Origin: Pegea sp. RAD2-039
Taxonomy: Eukaryota; Chordata; Thaliacea; Salpida; Salpidae
Reading direction: 5' to 3'
Assembly (NCBI GenBank): GCA_034620365.1
Contig: JAQGEQ010000363.1
Coordinates: forward strand, 1,860,001 to 1,924,000
DNA length: 64,000 nucleotides
A program made the position numbers and the translations under genes. Of the stretch, positions 11,846-22,740 are shown one piece after another (position 1 is the first letter of the stretch; every line of letters begins with the position of its first letter). The notes under the pieces were generated by a model. That model was not told where the DNA came from and did not search any database. It saw only the letters and a list, made by a program, of their open reading frames with translations.

Positions 11846-12580
11846 TTTAACTGCATAATGCTACGAAATCATTATTTTCTTTTGGGAAAAACCTTGCACT
11901 GAATAACACAGCATCATCTGGTAAGAATTCATCAGCTATAGTCCACAGACTTTTCTGAACATTCAGCAAAGTAGATCTGATAATGAGAGCTGCCCAAACT
12001 TCTTTGCGATAAAAGATAATCTTGTTTTATCTACAATTTGAGTTTGTAATATAAAAAAAGAGTTTTAATAAAGGCATGATCAAATTTGCAAACAGCCATT
12101 CCATAAATATTTGAATCTTTTTTTTGTTACCATGTGCCCAAGGTATATTATGAAAATTAGTTTCAGAAATAAAATGGTTAGTTTTAAAGGAATCAAACCT
12201 GTTGGAGTCAAGAAATAGTTTAAGCTTTTTGAGAAACCTCTTTTCATTACACTTTGAACCCCAAAAATAATGAAATGGTAAAAGTCTTTTGATACAAGAT
12301 CTTAAAAAGAGGAAAACTTGATTGGTTTGACAGTGAAGCTGAGTTAACTATAGAATTTCTTTTTCCAGTTCACCACGTTTTCTTGAATGATAAGAATTTA
12401 AAAATCTTTTCAAATTACAAATCTCTACTAGATCTCGAAAATTCTCTGAAATTGGCGCATAAGATCTTAAAAGAGGATGAAATGAAATTCTTTTAAAATC
12501 TTTCATAAGAATAAAACAAAATAGAAGAATTTCGTCGAAATCTGTTTTCTATTTTCCATGATTGTAACTCTATTGTAGAA
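11846..12580 (-). pseudogene. TERT: TERT fragment, copy 6
   Basis: It follows copies 2 and 4 closely up to about 12,400. It then switches to the short-unit form, with the ~145-bp segment absent and the AGAAAATATTTTTC junction near 12,575. It keeps the interior T-motif stop and the one-base motif-2 deletion. Confidence 0.8.
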
Positions 12581-13152
12581 AATATTTTTCTTTTCTTTAT
12601 TTCTTTATGATCTTTATGGCATTTTGGTAATTATGTATCATAACAAATAGTTCTTTAAGTAAATTCTGACATTTCATATCTTGAACTTATAGAAACTGAA
12701 AAAATTTTCAATAAGCTGCAAATACAATAAAAAGACTTTTAAACGATAAAGAATAAAATTAAAACATCTTTTTTATTTAATAAGATCAGATAGTTTTTCA
12801 CAACGATTACTACAGTATTGTAAAATTGGATTTTTACATTTGCACTTGATACATTTAAAATAGTTTCAAACTTTATATAAAACGTAAAAATAATCATTAT
12901 AAAGAGTAAAGGCTAAAATAAAATCTTTGACAAATTAAAGCTTTTCAAAAAAATCTCTACAATATTCTTAATTACGGTCAATAAACCCATAAAAATCTTA
13001 AACTTTTGATAACAACACAAAAAATAATACACAAAATGTTAAAGTTTCTAGTTTTTTAAGTTTTCTAAAATTTTCCATTTATTATATTTAATGGTGAATT
13101 ATTACTATCATAAAATAATAAATTAGAAAAAAAAAGTTAAACTTTTGAGAGA

Positions 13153-13765
13153 TAATGTAGGTAGTACATCAGAAGACTCAATGATAGTTTATAAAGATCA
13201 TAAAACTTTGAAAATGCGTACATCAGTACCAGTCTAAAAGAAGAATGTTTTAAAAAAAAAGGTCCGTCTTAATAATAAAACGCTCGAACTTGAGGAAGAT
13301 GATTCCTCTGAAGATGATAGACCACTGGACCCTTTGTGCTATCCATTATATGCCCATTTCCTCAAAAAAATGAAGGGCGCCACAAATCAAGAGATCTGGG
13401 ATGCAATAAAAAGACATGATGATGAATTAAAACGGAGAAGAATAGCAGATGAATCAATGAGAGTTAATGTAGGTAGTAGTCCAGAAGAAGAGGATGAAAC
13501 TGATGATTCAGAAGATGGTGAAGCAAATCAAGTTAGGATTCAGAAAATAGTAAAGAGTTGAAAATGAAGCTGCACCTAAAGTTAGCTCTTGTAAAATTTA
13601 TACCAGGAAAGTAAAAAGAACAGCTCAAAAATATAATCTCTGATAATTTTGAGTTAATGTCATTATATCCTGATGTAGAATAACCGGCTGTAGTTGGTAA
13701 CTTGGATAATAAAGTAAGAATTTTAGAAACTTCTTTTTCAAATAAATCTAAAGATGAAAATGAAT
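13153..13765 (+). pseudogene. acidic-protein gene fragment, unit 7
   Basis: The last unit, slightly diverged: IPQD has become RPLD, KQRR has become KRRR, and TTG has become TTA at 13250. The frame is open to a stop at 13559-13561. The following shifted frames are as in the other units. Confidence 0.6.
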
Positions 13766-13774
13766 TCTTTTTAA

Positions 13775-14509
13775 TCTTTAACTGCATAATGCTACGAATA
13801 TCATTATTTTCTTTTGGGAAAAACCTTGCACTGAATAACACAGCATCATCTGGTAAGAATTCATCAGCTATAGTCCACAGACTTTTCTGAACATTCAGCA
13901 AAGTAGATCTGATAATGAGAGCTGCCCAAACTTCTTTGCGATAAAAGATAATCTTTTTTGATCTACAATTTGAGTTTGTAATATAAAAAAAGAGTTTTAA
14001 TAAAGGCATGATCAAATTTGCAAACAACCATTCCATAAATATTTGAATCTTTTTTTTGTTACCATGTGCCCAAGGTATATTATGAAAATTAGTTTCAGAA
14101 ATAAAATGGTTAGTTTGAAAGGAATCAAACCTGTTGGAGTTAAGAAATAGTTTAAGTTTTTTGAGAAACCTCTTTTCATTACACTCTGAACCCCAAAAAT
14201 AATGAAATGGTAAAAGTCTTTTGATACAAGTTATTAAAAAGAGGAAAACTTGATTGGTTTGGCAGTGAAGCTGAGTTAACTGTAGAATTTCTTTTTCCAG
14301 TTCACCACGTTTTCTTGAATGATAAGAATTAAAAATCTTCTCAAATTACAAATCTCTTCTAGATCTCGAAAATCCTCTGAAATTGGAGTATAAGATCTTA
14401 AAAGAAGATGAAATAAAATTCTTTTAAAATTCTTCATAAGAATAAAACAAATAGAAGAAACTCGTCGAAATCTGTTTTCTATTTTCCATGATTGTAACTC
14501 TATTGTAGA
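13775..14509 (-). pseudogene. TERT: TERT fragment, copy 7 (edge copy, T motif and motif 1/2 intact)
   Basis: The best-preserved 3' part. From an ATG at 14036 the frame reads MEWLFANLIMPLLKLFFYIT, then KKIIFYRKEVW (T motif) and SARFFPKENNDIRSIMQLK (motifs 1 and 2), without the stop or the one-base deletion found in copies 2-6. It then runs out of TERT homology and continues antisense through the acidic-gene fragment to 13533. Upstream, a missing T at about 14,329 shifts the frame. Catalytic motifs A and C are absent. Confidence 0.85.
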
Positions 14510-14639
14510 AAATATTTTTCTTTTCTTTATTTCTTTATGATCTTTATGGCGTTTTGGTAATTATGTATCATAACAAATATCTTTTATTAAAACGCTAAAG
14601 TTTCTAGTTTTTAAAGTTTTCTAAAATTTTCCAAATTTT

Positions 14640-15533
14640 TAATATTTAATGGTGAAATATTACTATCATAAAATCAAAAAGTTAGAAAAACAGTTTAAAG
14701 TTTATAATAATTGATTTTATTATAATTAAGTTAATAATAATTGATTTTACGAAAATATTTTCCGTATAAATATTTATTTAAATATTGAAACTGCAAACTG
14801 AATTAAAGTAAAAACATCGATTAACTTGTAACTTGAAGAAAATCATTAAAAAGTTATTAAAACCTTAAATCTTGAAAGTAAATTTGAATCTAAATGCAGA
14901 GCTAATCATAAAACGTATAACATTAGCGTTAATAACTTGAAATCTTTTACAGGCTTCATTTTGTACTCCTTGTTTCACAAACTTTTTAGTAAAAAGCCAT
15001 AATTTCGAATATTATATATAATACCGTGATATTTTTAAAAATAAATTTTCAGAAATCAATTTAGGTTGTAGATTAATAAAGAGCTTCAATTTTACGATAT
15101 TTCTTGTAATTTATTTATTTAGCTTTTCTTAATTTGGGTTGATATTCAAATCAGTAGTTATTAATTAAGAAATCTAATCGTGGTTGGTGTTACCGCTTCG
15201 ATACACGGATCGATAAGTTAAATTAAGTCCGCCAACAACCTTCATTTTTCTCTTACAATTATACAAATAAATTATTATTTCAAACTTTCAAAAACATTAA
15301 GAGAATTTTTATGTCGACTTCTGAAGATTAATAATTTTGGTAAAGCTTTTGTTATAGCTTTTATCGTATACGAAGTAAGTCAGATTTATGTGTTTACTGA
15401 CAGTTACAAAATAAACACTGGAATATTTTAAAAAGTACTTTAATGTTATGCATCAGAGCTTCACTAATTACAGCAAGATTAAAATAAATGAAATTCGAGT
15501 TTTTTAAATTGCCGCCAATCAACTTCAAAGTTT
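14640..15533. other. intergenic spacer, no gene seen
   Basis: AT-rich sequence between the array and the INCENP fragment. The only structured stretch is 15,182-15,240, GC-richer, with loosely inverted GGTTGGTG and CGCCAACAACC ends. Its significance is unknown. Confidence 0.5.
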
Positions 15534-15934
15534 TTAAAATCTCTTCTTCTGCAGGGAAGGAGGAGTCTTCTTCCAACATGCCGAGCTTGTTCGCTTTATA
15601 TATCTTTCTTCAGTTTTATTAAACAGCTTTGTCGGATCAACAAATCTATTCTTAGTATTCCGTAAGATTGTAGCAATATTAGGAGGATGAATATGTTGCA
15701 AAAACATCTGGCGTTTCAACAACTTTCCTGAAGCAGAAAAGTTGAAAATATTTCTAGAAAAGAATCTCGAGTACCTTTCGCCCAATTAGGAACAGTTTTT
15801 CTGGGAGCATCTTCATCATCAGTACTATCATCTGAATTGAGATCGTAGATATTGTAATCTTCATTAGTTGATGGAAGAAGTACTCGATCTTCATGTTTTG
15901 GTGTCATATCGTAGCTGCTGATGTTCGATTCATC
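15534..15934 (-). CDS. INCENP: INCENP-like protein, C-terminal IN-box exons (partial)
   Basis: Two exons, 15,775-15,934 and 15,534-15,727, are separated by a 47-bp GT-AG intron and join in frame (GCG AAA G|GA AAG). The product has DLNSDDSTDDEDAPRK, then PNWAKG, HPPNIATI, VDPTKLF and RYIKRTSSACW, ending 13 residues later. This is the order of the INCENP IN-box, which binds and activates Aurora B; the TSS motif is the kinase's phosphorylation site in known INCENPs. Upstream exons (inner-centromere targeting, coiled coil) are not visible up to 17,039, where a gene starts on the other strand. It may therefore be a 3' fragment, or its other exons may lie far away. The acceptor at 15,935 is weak (TGTAAAAG). 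Confidence 0.8.
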
Positions 15935-17038
15935 CTTTTACAAAACAACCGATAAAACGCCGTCATTTCAATCAACTATAAGAACTTACTATCTCGTTAT
16001 TAGTTGCATTCATGTAAACTACGATTTCAACTATCAACAAAACATAACTCTACTTTTTCTGTCTTACAATTTGTATAAGCTGTGTAATTTTTACAAAACA
16101 TTTTAAGAACCAAATCTTTTTATTAAATGTTACGAAGGTTTCATACTTGTTAATTTAATACTTTAATATAATTTTTTTTCTGCAGCCAGGGTAGTTTGAG
16201 TACGTCCAGAACTAAAGGCAGTTAGATCAGTTTATCTACTCCTAATTCTTTGAAAAACTTTTGCTGATAATTATAAGCTAATAAAACGTCTTTAGTCTGG
16301 AACTTAATCATTAACAGTTTTTCTAACAATAAATGAACTGTTTTTAATATAATATCTTTTTATAACAAGTAATGAGCAAATATATTAAATACTAGATTAC
16401 TACTACCCGCTTACTACTATTTTATATAGCTATGCATTTGTTTATAAGGAGCATGTTAACGTTTACACTTATTTATTATTATTTGAAAAATACATCATAA
16501 AAACTAAAGTATAGCTAAACGATTTATAAGTTTTATTTAAGTTTGAGTATTTAATTTTGATATTACTTATTCGTTTGTCTTATTAGTTCTTTTTTAAAGT
16601 TTGGTTAGTTTTATATATATATTTTTTTTAATTAATGTCAATTTAGAATGACTACTAGAAGGAAAGAATTTTTTAAACTGCCTTTTAATGATTACTTTTG
16701 CCGTTATACATCTTAGAAATTTTCAGCTCAAAGTTAAAACTTATATTTAGAAATGAAACAAAATTGTTGCTTAAATAACTTTTTTAAGCTCTAACTTGGT
16801 TTTTTTCTCGCTTTGTCAGAACTTTTGATTATACATTAAGTTGCATTATATTTATTGTAAAACTATTCAAGCAAAACTCGATACTTTTTTTTGAAACTGA
16901 TTGTGTTTAATGTTCTATTATAAAATATATACTCAAAAACTGAGATCTATTTAGAAGTTAAAAAAAGGTCATTTAAAAGCTTATCAGTAACCAAAAAACT
17001 ATTTAGTGAATAGAAAATAATTTCAAAGAATAATAAAA
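15935..17038. other. intergenic, no supported gene
   Basis: AT-rich. I looked on the minus strand for the Glu/Lys/Arg-rich coiled coil expected upstream of an INCENP IN-box and found none. It includes whatever promoter serves the gene starting at 17,039, but I see no convincing core element. Confidence 0.5.
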
Positions 17039-19144
17039 ATGTTATATTTTGTATTATTTATACTTTTCTGCAACTTAAAAAAATCACATGGACTAAAAGG
17101 TAAACTTTAGTTTAAGTCATAGGATACATATGTTATGATGAGTGTAAATAAAACTTCATTAAACATATTTAGGAGAAATAATAAAAAGATCGTTTTGGGT
17201 GTTTTTAATGAACTAGATTTGTTATTAGATAAATGAAAACCCCTTTTGTGCAAGTTTTCTCAAATATAAATCAAATATTGATAAAAGAAATAAGTTTTAA
17301 AACTTTTTTTCTTTTATATAAAATGTTTTTAACACATTTAAAGGGCAAATATTATTATAGATATTTAATTAAATGTTTAATAAGTATTTGAATGACTTTT
17401 ACATGTCTGAATTTTTACCTGACTTGTTGAATTTTGTTATTTCAATATTTTTTTAATAATCTGTTTATTTTGGTATCTTTATTTATTATTTATTTTAGTA
17501 AAGGTATATAGTTGAATTTTTTATCAAATGTTTTCAAAATTTCAGGGTCACTTTTCTTCTTTTACTGGTTAGTTTGACTTTTACTTAGTTAAAAAATTTA
17601 ATTTTTAGACAACTTTAATAAAGTTATAAATTTTTAAGCCATAATTTCTTGAGGCTAAACAACTTGTTTTTAAGAAGATTTAAAAAAAATCTTTCAGTTT
17701 TTTATCTTAATCTCTATCAATAATTCATGATTTCTTTTTACTTTCTATTCTTATAATTTTGAAAATTACTTTTTAGGAAAATTAATTTGTAAAATGTATC
17801 CTGGTTCCAAAGTCTTTAAATTAAAAGTCCCTGATGATAAAAAATCATGGGATGTAAAATTTGATTCATATGATCCTCCGAATTATACTGCTGCACATGT
17901 TTTAAGAAATCCTGTATGGGCAGATATTGATGTTCCGTGAGTAATTTCCTTTTTATCAAAATTGAAAATATTTTTAAGGTATTTCGATAATTATTCAAAT
18001 TTATTATTTTCAAGAAATATTTATATATTTTTTTATCATTTTTATTTATATGTTTAAATAATTTTTTCAAAGACAAATGAAAAAAATGCTAAATTATAAC
18101 GCAATGGATAAATCTATAAACCGAATAAGCCATTTTGGAACTTATAAGGTAAATCTCTGTTCTGTTAACTCTGAATTTTGAATTTTAAATTCTTAGATAG
18201 CTGGAATGGTCCCTCTGAACCCTTTGGGTAGAACAGGTATTAGTGGTCGTGGTCTATTAGGTAGATGGGGACCAAACCACGCAGCTGACCCGATTGTGAG
18301 CAGGTAACATAAGTTTTTGTTAAGAAAATTAGGATAAGCGAAAAAATATTTAATTTTTGTCTTAAATAAAAAAATGATAAAAGTTTTTAATGATGAATTT
18401 CGAATAAATCTCAAATATTAAAAAAGAAGAATTTATGAAACGATTTTTATTTGATAATAAAATTGAATAATTTAATAATGTGAAATAATTTCTTAAAAAT
18501 TCTTTAGATGGAAACGAAACCATAAAAATGAAATTGTAAAAGATGCGAGAAGTGGAAAACAAATCTTGCAAATTGTCGTAATCCAAAGAAAAGACAACGG
18601 AAATTGGGCCATACCAGGGGTAGAACCAAGTTATACTTGAGACAAACAATTACAAGTGTTTTTAGGGCATGGTTGACCCTGGTGAGAAGGTCTCAACAAC
18701 TTTGAGAAGAGAATTCGGTGAAGAAGCTCTTGATAGTTTGAGTTTGAACGAATATGAAAAAAAGAAGTTGCATGAATCAATTTCAAATGTCTTCAATAAA
18801 GAAGTTCCGGTGAAAATTTCATTTTTTTCAACAATAATCTCATTAAAGATCTGAAATAGGTGTACAAAGGAGTTGTTAAAGACGGTAGAAACACTGATAA
18901 TGCGTGGATTGAAACTGTAGCTTGTAGTTTTCATGATGAAACAGGTTTCAAATTAATTTCTTTTATTTTTCAAATATTTTCATCAACTTCAATTGTAGGT
19001 GAAAGTGTTGGGCAATTTTCGTTGGCAGCTGGAGATGATGCAGCAAAAGTGAAATGGGTAGATGCATGTGAAGACATGAAGTTACATGGAAGCCATAATG
19101 AGCTTGTCTCAAAAGTTTGTCAACTTCTTGGTGCTCATTGGTAG
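17039..19144 (+). CDS. NUDT9: NUDT9-type ADP-ribose pyrophosphatase, 8 exons, 296 aa
   Basis: Exons 17039-17099, 17777-17936, 18073-18148, 18197-18303, 18508-18619, 18666-18809, 18860-18944 and 18999-19144 join in frame with GT-AG introns, three of them only 46-54 bp. The family hydrolyses ADP-ribose to AMP and ribose 5-phosphate. Diagnostic blocks are YPGSKV near residue 28, [15 protein letters not shown], and the Nudix box starting near residue 172 (GGMVDPGE, then REFGEE with all catalytic glutamates). After it come RNTDNAW and [18 protein letters not shown] is the form associated with active enzymes, unlike the degenerate box of human TRPM2. Exon 1 encodes a hydrophobic leader ([10 protein letters not shown]) that looks like a secretory signal, not a mitochondrial presequence. 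The join to exon 2 is by frame and splice sites only. Confidence 0.93.
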
Positions 19145-19516
19145 TTTTCTGTTTTTGATCTTCAACTTTCTTATCTTTTTTAATTTTTATTCAAAAACTT
19201 TTATTATAATTTCTAAATTTTGTTTTGGACAACTTTTCTAACTTATATTATTTCTTTTTTTATCTTTAATCTCGAAACAGAAGCGAATTTTAATAAAAAA
19301 ACTTATCAGTTTTCAAATAAAACAATTTCTGTTTTGAAAAAAACCATTTGAAACAAGTTCAACAGGAAAAGCAGAAAATTTTTTGATATAAAGAATGAAT
19401 TTAGTAGAAAAATCATTGAAAAAAACTTCTAATAACGAATAGAAGAATAAACAAAAAGTTATTTTGAAAACTTCAGTTATAAAAGCAAGATTAATCTTTA
19501 AAGTTCAATTAGAAAG

Positions 19517-20341
19517 ATGAGTTGCAACAAAAATGTTGAAACTAATTTCGGTAAGTTTATGTTTGTGCAAAAGTCTTTGGATTTCAAAAAGTCTTCAGAT
19601 TATTATCAAAAAAACTTCTCAATATTAGCTCCATTAAAATCTAGAGATGAAGTAAAAGAGATTCCAGCAATTATAAAAAGATGTGGCCGAGATAGATGGA
19701 GGATTGGTTTGGTGTTAGATGAAGATGTTTGGTCAGATGGATCAATTTAGGATGAAACTCGGGTGAAAGTTCATGAAACAATAATCAGTGGAGGTCTCGC
19801 AGATCGTTTGCATTCATGAAGTCAACTGGGGCACTTGCAGCTGTACAATATAAAAGTTCAATGTTTTTCATCTGTATGAAGAAAATTTCGACTACAAAAA
19901 TTCAGTCATCAACAACTGACTTTGCTACAAGTCAACAAGAAAAACAACAACAAAGTAGTTAATTAAAAAAACAACAACAAGAAAGACACCAACAGAAAAG
20001 CTAACAGTTAATATTAAAACAACATTTAAACCAATTAATTTTGAGCCAATCACAATCAACTACAAGACAAATCTGAATATTAATTTAGCTCCAACTTTAA
20101 CCCCTAAGCAAGGTTCTCTCTCAGGTTTAGTGATTTTAGTTCCTTCTATTATTAGAATAGTTTTTATTATGTTTTGTTTCGTATTTTGTAGAAGGATTTG
20201 TCGAAAGAAAAAAAGTCGTGAACATATTGAAATGGTTACACTACCTGAAAAAATATTTGTATTTTTTACATCAAAATTTTTGTTGAGTAATGTTAAAGGA
20301 ATTAATTTTACTGATGTAGATATCTTCTGTGTTATAATTTG
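19517..20341 (+). pseudogene. decayed single-pass membrane protein gene (unrecognised)
   Basis: A first piece opens with an ATG at 19,517 and has a possible donor (GTAAGT) at 19,551. A second open piece up to 19,750 contains RCGRDRWRIGLVLDEDVW and ends at a stop. Codon-like sequence continues in shifting frames (IHEVNWGTCSCTI, KFNVFHLYEENFDY). It then becomes a Thr/Lys-rich stalk, a hydrophobic segment (SGLVILVPSII...FIMFCFVF) and a basic tail (CRRICRKKKSREH), stopping at 20,341. Several in-frame stops and frameshifts cannot be removed by obvious splice sites. I do not recognise the family. Confidence 0.4.
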
Positions 20342-22438
20342 ATTATTTTAAAACATTTTAATAATTTTATCAAAACCTTTGATAGTAGCTTATCTAAAAC
20401 TTCGAAAATCAATTTTATATAAAACTTTTATTCAATCGAATTACTAATCATAAGTCATCTCTAAATTTAAAAAAAAATTGGTAAAATCTTCAAAATGTAA
20501 ATCAAAAACATAAAAAACTTGAGGACTTCTTTATAAATAGAATTGATCCAAAAAAGACGTTTACATGAAAAATTAATGAGAAAACTACTTAGTAAAGTTA
20601 TTTTAGCGAATAAATTGATCATTTTGGATTAAGCTTTTAAGGTTTAAGAATTATTTTGTTTGATTTAGTAAAGACAATTTTTAATGTTTACAAATTATCA
20701 TTTATTTGTTCTTAAAATATCCAAACGATTAAGAAATGATTTATATATTTATCATACTTTGTTATAAAAACGGTCTGTAAATGTTCATGATGTTGTTCAT
20801 CATATATTTAAATTTAGAAAATTTTTTAATGTATTTTGAAAACAAAGTTAGATAAATAAAGAAACTTCTTATATTATTTCAGCTGTGAACCTTTGTAAGA
20901 TCTGTTTTCATAATATAATCAGCAATCCAAGATTATTTTCTGAGGTTTTACTAATTTATAAAACTTTAATTATGAATTTCTTTCAAATAAAAAAATATTA
21001 TCTATTTTTATCATTCCCTGGTCTACTAAATAACTACAGCTTTCGAATATTAAATTTAGTATTTTTTTAAATTTAGGTTTATAATTTTCTAGATATTGAT
21101 TAAGAAAGTTTTATAAAAACGTTTTTAGAAGACGTTCAATAACTCATTAGTTATGAGAAGTCACATGAAAGCAAACTGAAAGACTTTAAAATAAATCATT
21201 TAAATTTAAGCTGTGTTTTGATAGAGCAGCTTAAACATGATTAATCCAAAAATCTTTAAAAGCCTCAAAAAGTTTATTTTCAACAAATAACTGAAATGAT
21301 GCTAGTTGGTCACCAATTAGATTAAACTTTTCTATTTGAGCAATAACTTTGAAACAAATTATCTATAAGAAAAATAACCGCTAAATGTCGCTAGAGAATA
21401 AAGTATAAAAAAGGTTGAAGAAAATTCACAAATTTTACTTAAACTATAAAGGAGTAAAATATAAGAAAATACTTTGTGTTTTACATGAATAAAATTTTAT
21501 AGGATTTTAAGGTCACAAAAACTGAATCAATTATTATCTTTTGAAAATTAATATAAGAAATTATCAAGTTATAGAAGTTTCTAGAATTCTGAAAAAATGT
21601 TTTGCATGAATTGTAAAAACGATGAAAAGTCCAAATTAGGGTAAAAATTCATAGAAAATGTTTAGAGAAGATCAAAACTTCATAGTTTGATATCAATTAT
21701 TTCAATAAATTACTTTCTCATGTTGTATAGCGATATATTTAAGAAATTTTATATTATTGTTTAAATATGAACCAACTTGCATTTAACAGAATTCAAAACT
21801 ATTTCAAAAACCTTTAGTCAGTCAGGGTTGAAATTGTTTAATTATAAAGCACTCGACAATCTATCAGTATAAACAGATGTAATCTTATGAGTTTTTAAGA
21901 TCTTTTCAACATCTCAACTACAATTAATGATTTTTTTCTGCAACAAGCAAGTCTTAAGTACCTTTAGTATCCAAGAACAAGTTTTTAGATTTAAATTGTT
22001 TGCTGAAACTTATTTAATTTATACTCAAGGTTCAGTTAAAATGAAAAATGTTAATTATTTAATAAACTTCTCCTTTTGTAACTTTCATTTACTCTTATGT
22101 TCAAAGTCTAAATTCACTTTCTTCTGTAGAAATGAAGCTATTAATTAGTTAAGTAGGAATTATAACCCAAATTGTTAAATCACCAAAACTGACTGATAAA
22201 GATGCTATTAAGAACAGGGGACATAACGTGATTGAACTAGGTGTTGATCAAAATTAAATTTCTATAAATCAATTTTCAACTTTTTGATTTTTTACTTTGA
22301 TAAATTGAAATTAATTTCTCAAAACTTTCATTATTCAGTTTCTATTAATTTAACTTTTATTTATTTCTAATTTCAAAGGTTTCTTTTGATTAAAGCATTA
22401 CTAATTATTTATAATTGAAAGTTACCGTTGGTGCCACT
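20342..22438. other. intergenic, nothing supported
   Basis: AT-rich with short chance reading frames only, for example at 20,885 and 21,927. No domain, splice structure or repeat was recognised. Confidence 0.5.
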
Positions 22439-22504
22439 AAACGTTTTGATGACGTCATCAATAACGTCACCAAACGTTCTGATGACGTCATCAATAACGT
22501 CACC
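22439..22504 (+). promoter_or_regulatory. two tandem 33-bp repeats each with a full CRE palindrome
   Basis: Units 22,439-22,471 and 22,472-22,504 differ at one visible base. Each contains the perfect palindrome TGACGTCA (22,450-22,457 and 22,483-22,490), the cAMP-response element bound by CREB/ATF bZIP dimers, followed by a half site AACGTCACC. Four ACGT cores within 66 bp of otherwise AT-rich DNA argue for a clustered bZIP site or a minisatellite. The nearest gene is Bax inhibitor-1, whose 3' end is 540 bp to the right. Function is inferred from sequence only. Confidence 0.55.
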
Positions 22505-22740
22505 AACATTTCTATGGTGAAAACAAATTGAACTTTAGCAACTATTTTGACGACTTCTATAATACTGTTTGAATTTGTCTCGAATATTTGTGAAGATTTT
22601 CAAACTGTTTTGAAATTCATATTTCCTCTTTTAAACATTTTTCTGATCGTCTAATAGCTCAACAAAAACTGATTCACAAACCAGCAAACCTGGACCAGGT
22701 CCCACATATATTAGGTTGGGTGAGGACCACGACTTTTATA

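Larger units (their letters stand above)
1560..14640. repeat. tandem array of seven ~2 kb units (acidic-gene fragment + TERT fragment)
   Basis: Equivalent points in successive units fall at 3310, 5384, 7314, 9389, 11319 and 13250, giving unit lengths of 2074, 1930, 2075, 1930 and 1931 bp. A diverged unit precedes 3310. Two unit types differ by a ~145-bp segment upstream (minus sense) of the TERT fragment, present around 4570-4740 and 8575-8745 and absent from the shorter units. From about 3.8 kb to 12.4 kb the pattern repeats with an exact 4005-bp offset (5384/9389, 6803/10808, 7314/11319). Each unit has the order: acidic-protein fragment (+), TERT fragment (-), AT-rich spacer. The last unit loses homology near 14640. 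Assembly collapse or expansion of the array cannot be excluded. Confidence 0.9.

Noticed and set aside
5384-13561. 103-codon frames as complete genes
   Set aside because: They begin at TTG with an in-frame stop just upstream and no ATG, so they are gene fragments.
13702-13890. plus-strand frame over TERT copy 7
   Set aside because: It crosses the junction of the acidic fragment and reads TERT antisense; a shadow frame.
1-14640. telomeric repeats flanking the TERT array
   Set aside because: I looked for TTAGG/TTAGGG-type runs on both strands and saw none, so a chromosome-end location is not supported.
15394-15579. minus-strand frame overlapping the INCENP 3' exon
   Set aside because: Different frame from the exon that continues the IN-box; no family features.
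18193-18934. minus-strand frames over NUDT9 exons
   Set aside because: Antisense shadows of a well-supported spliced gene.
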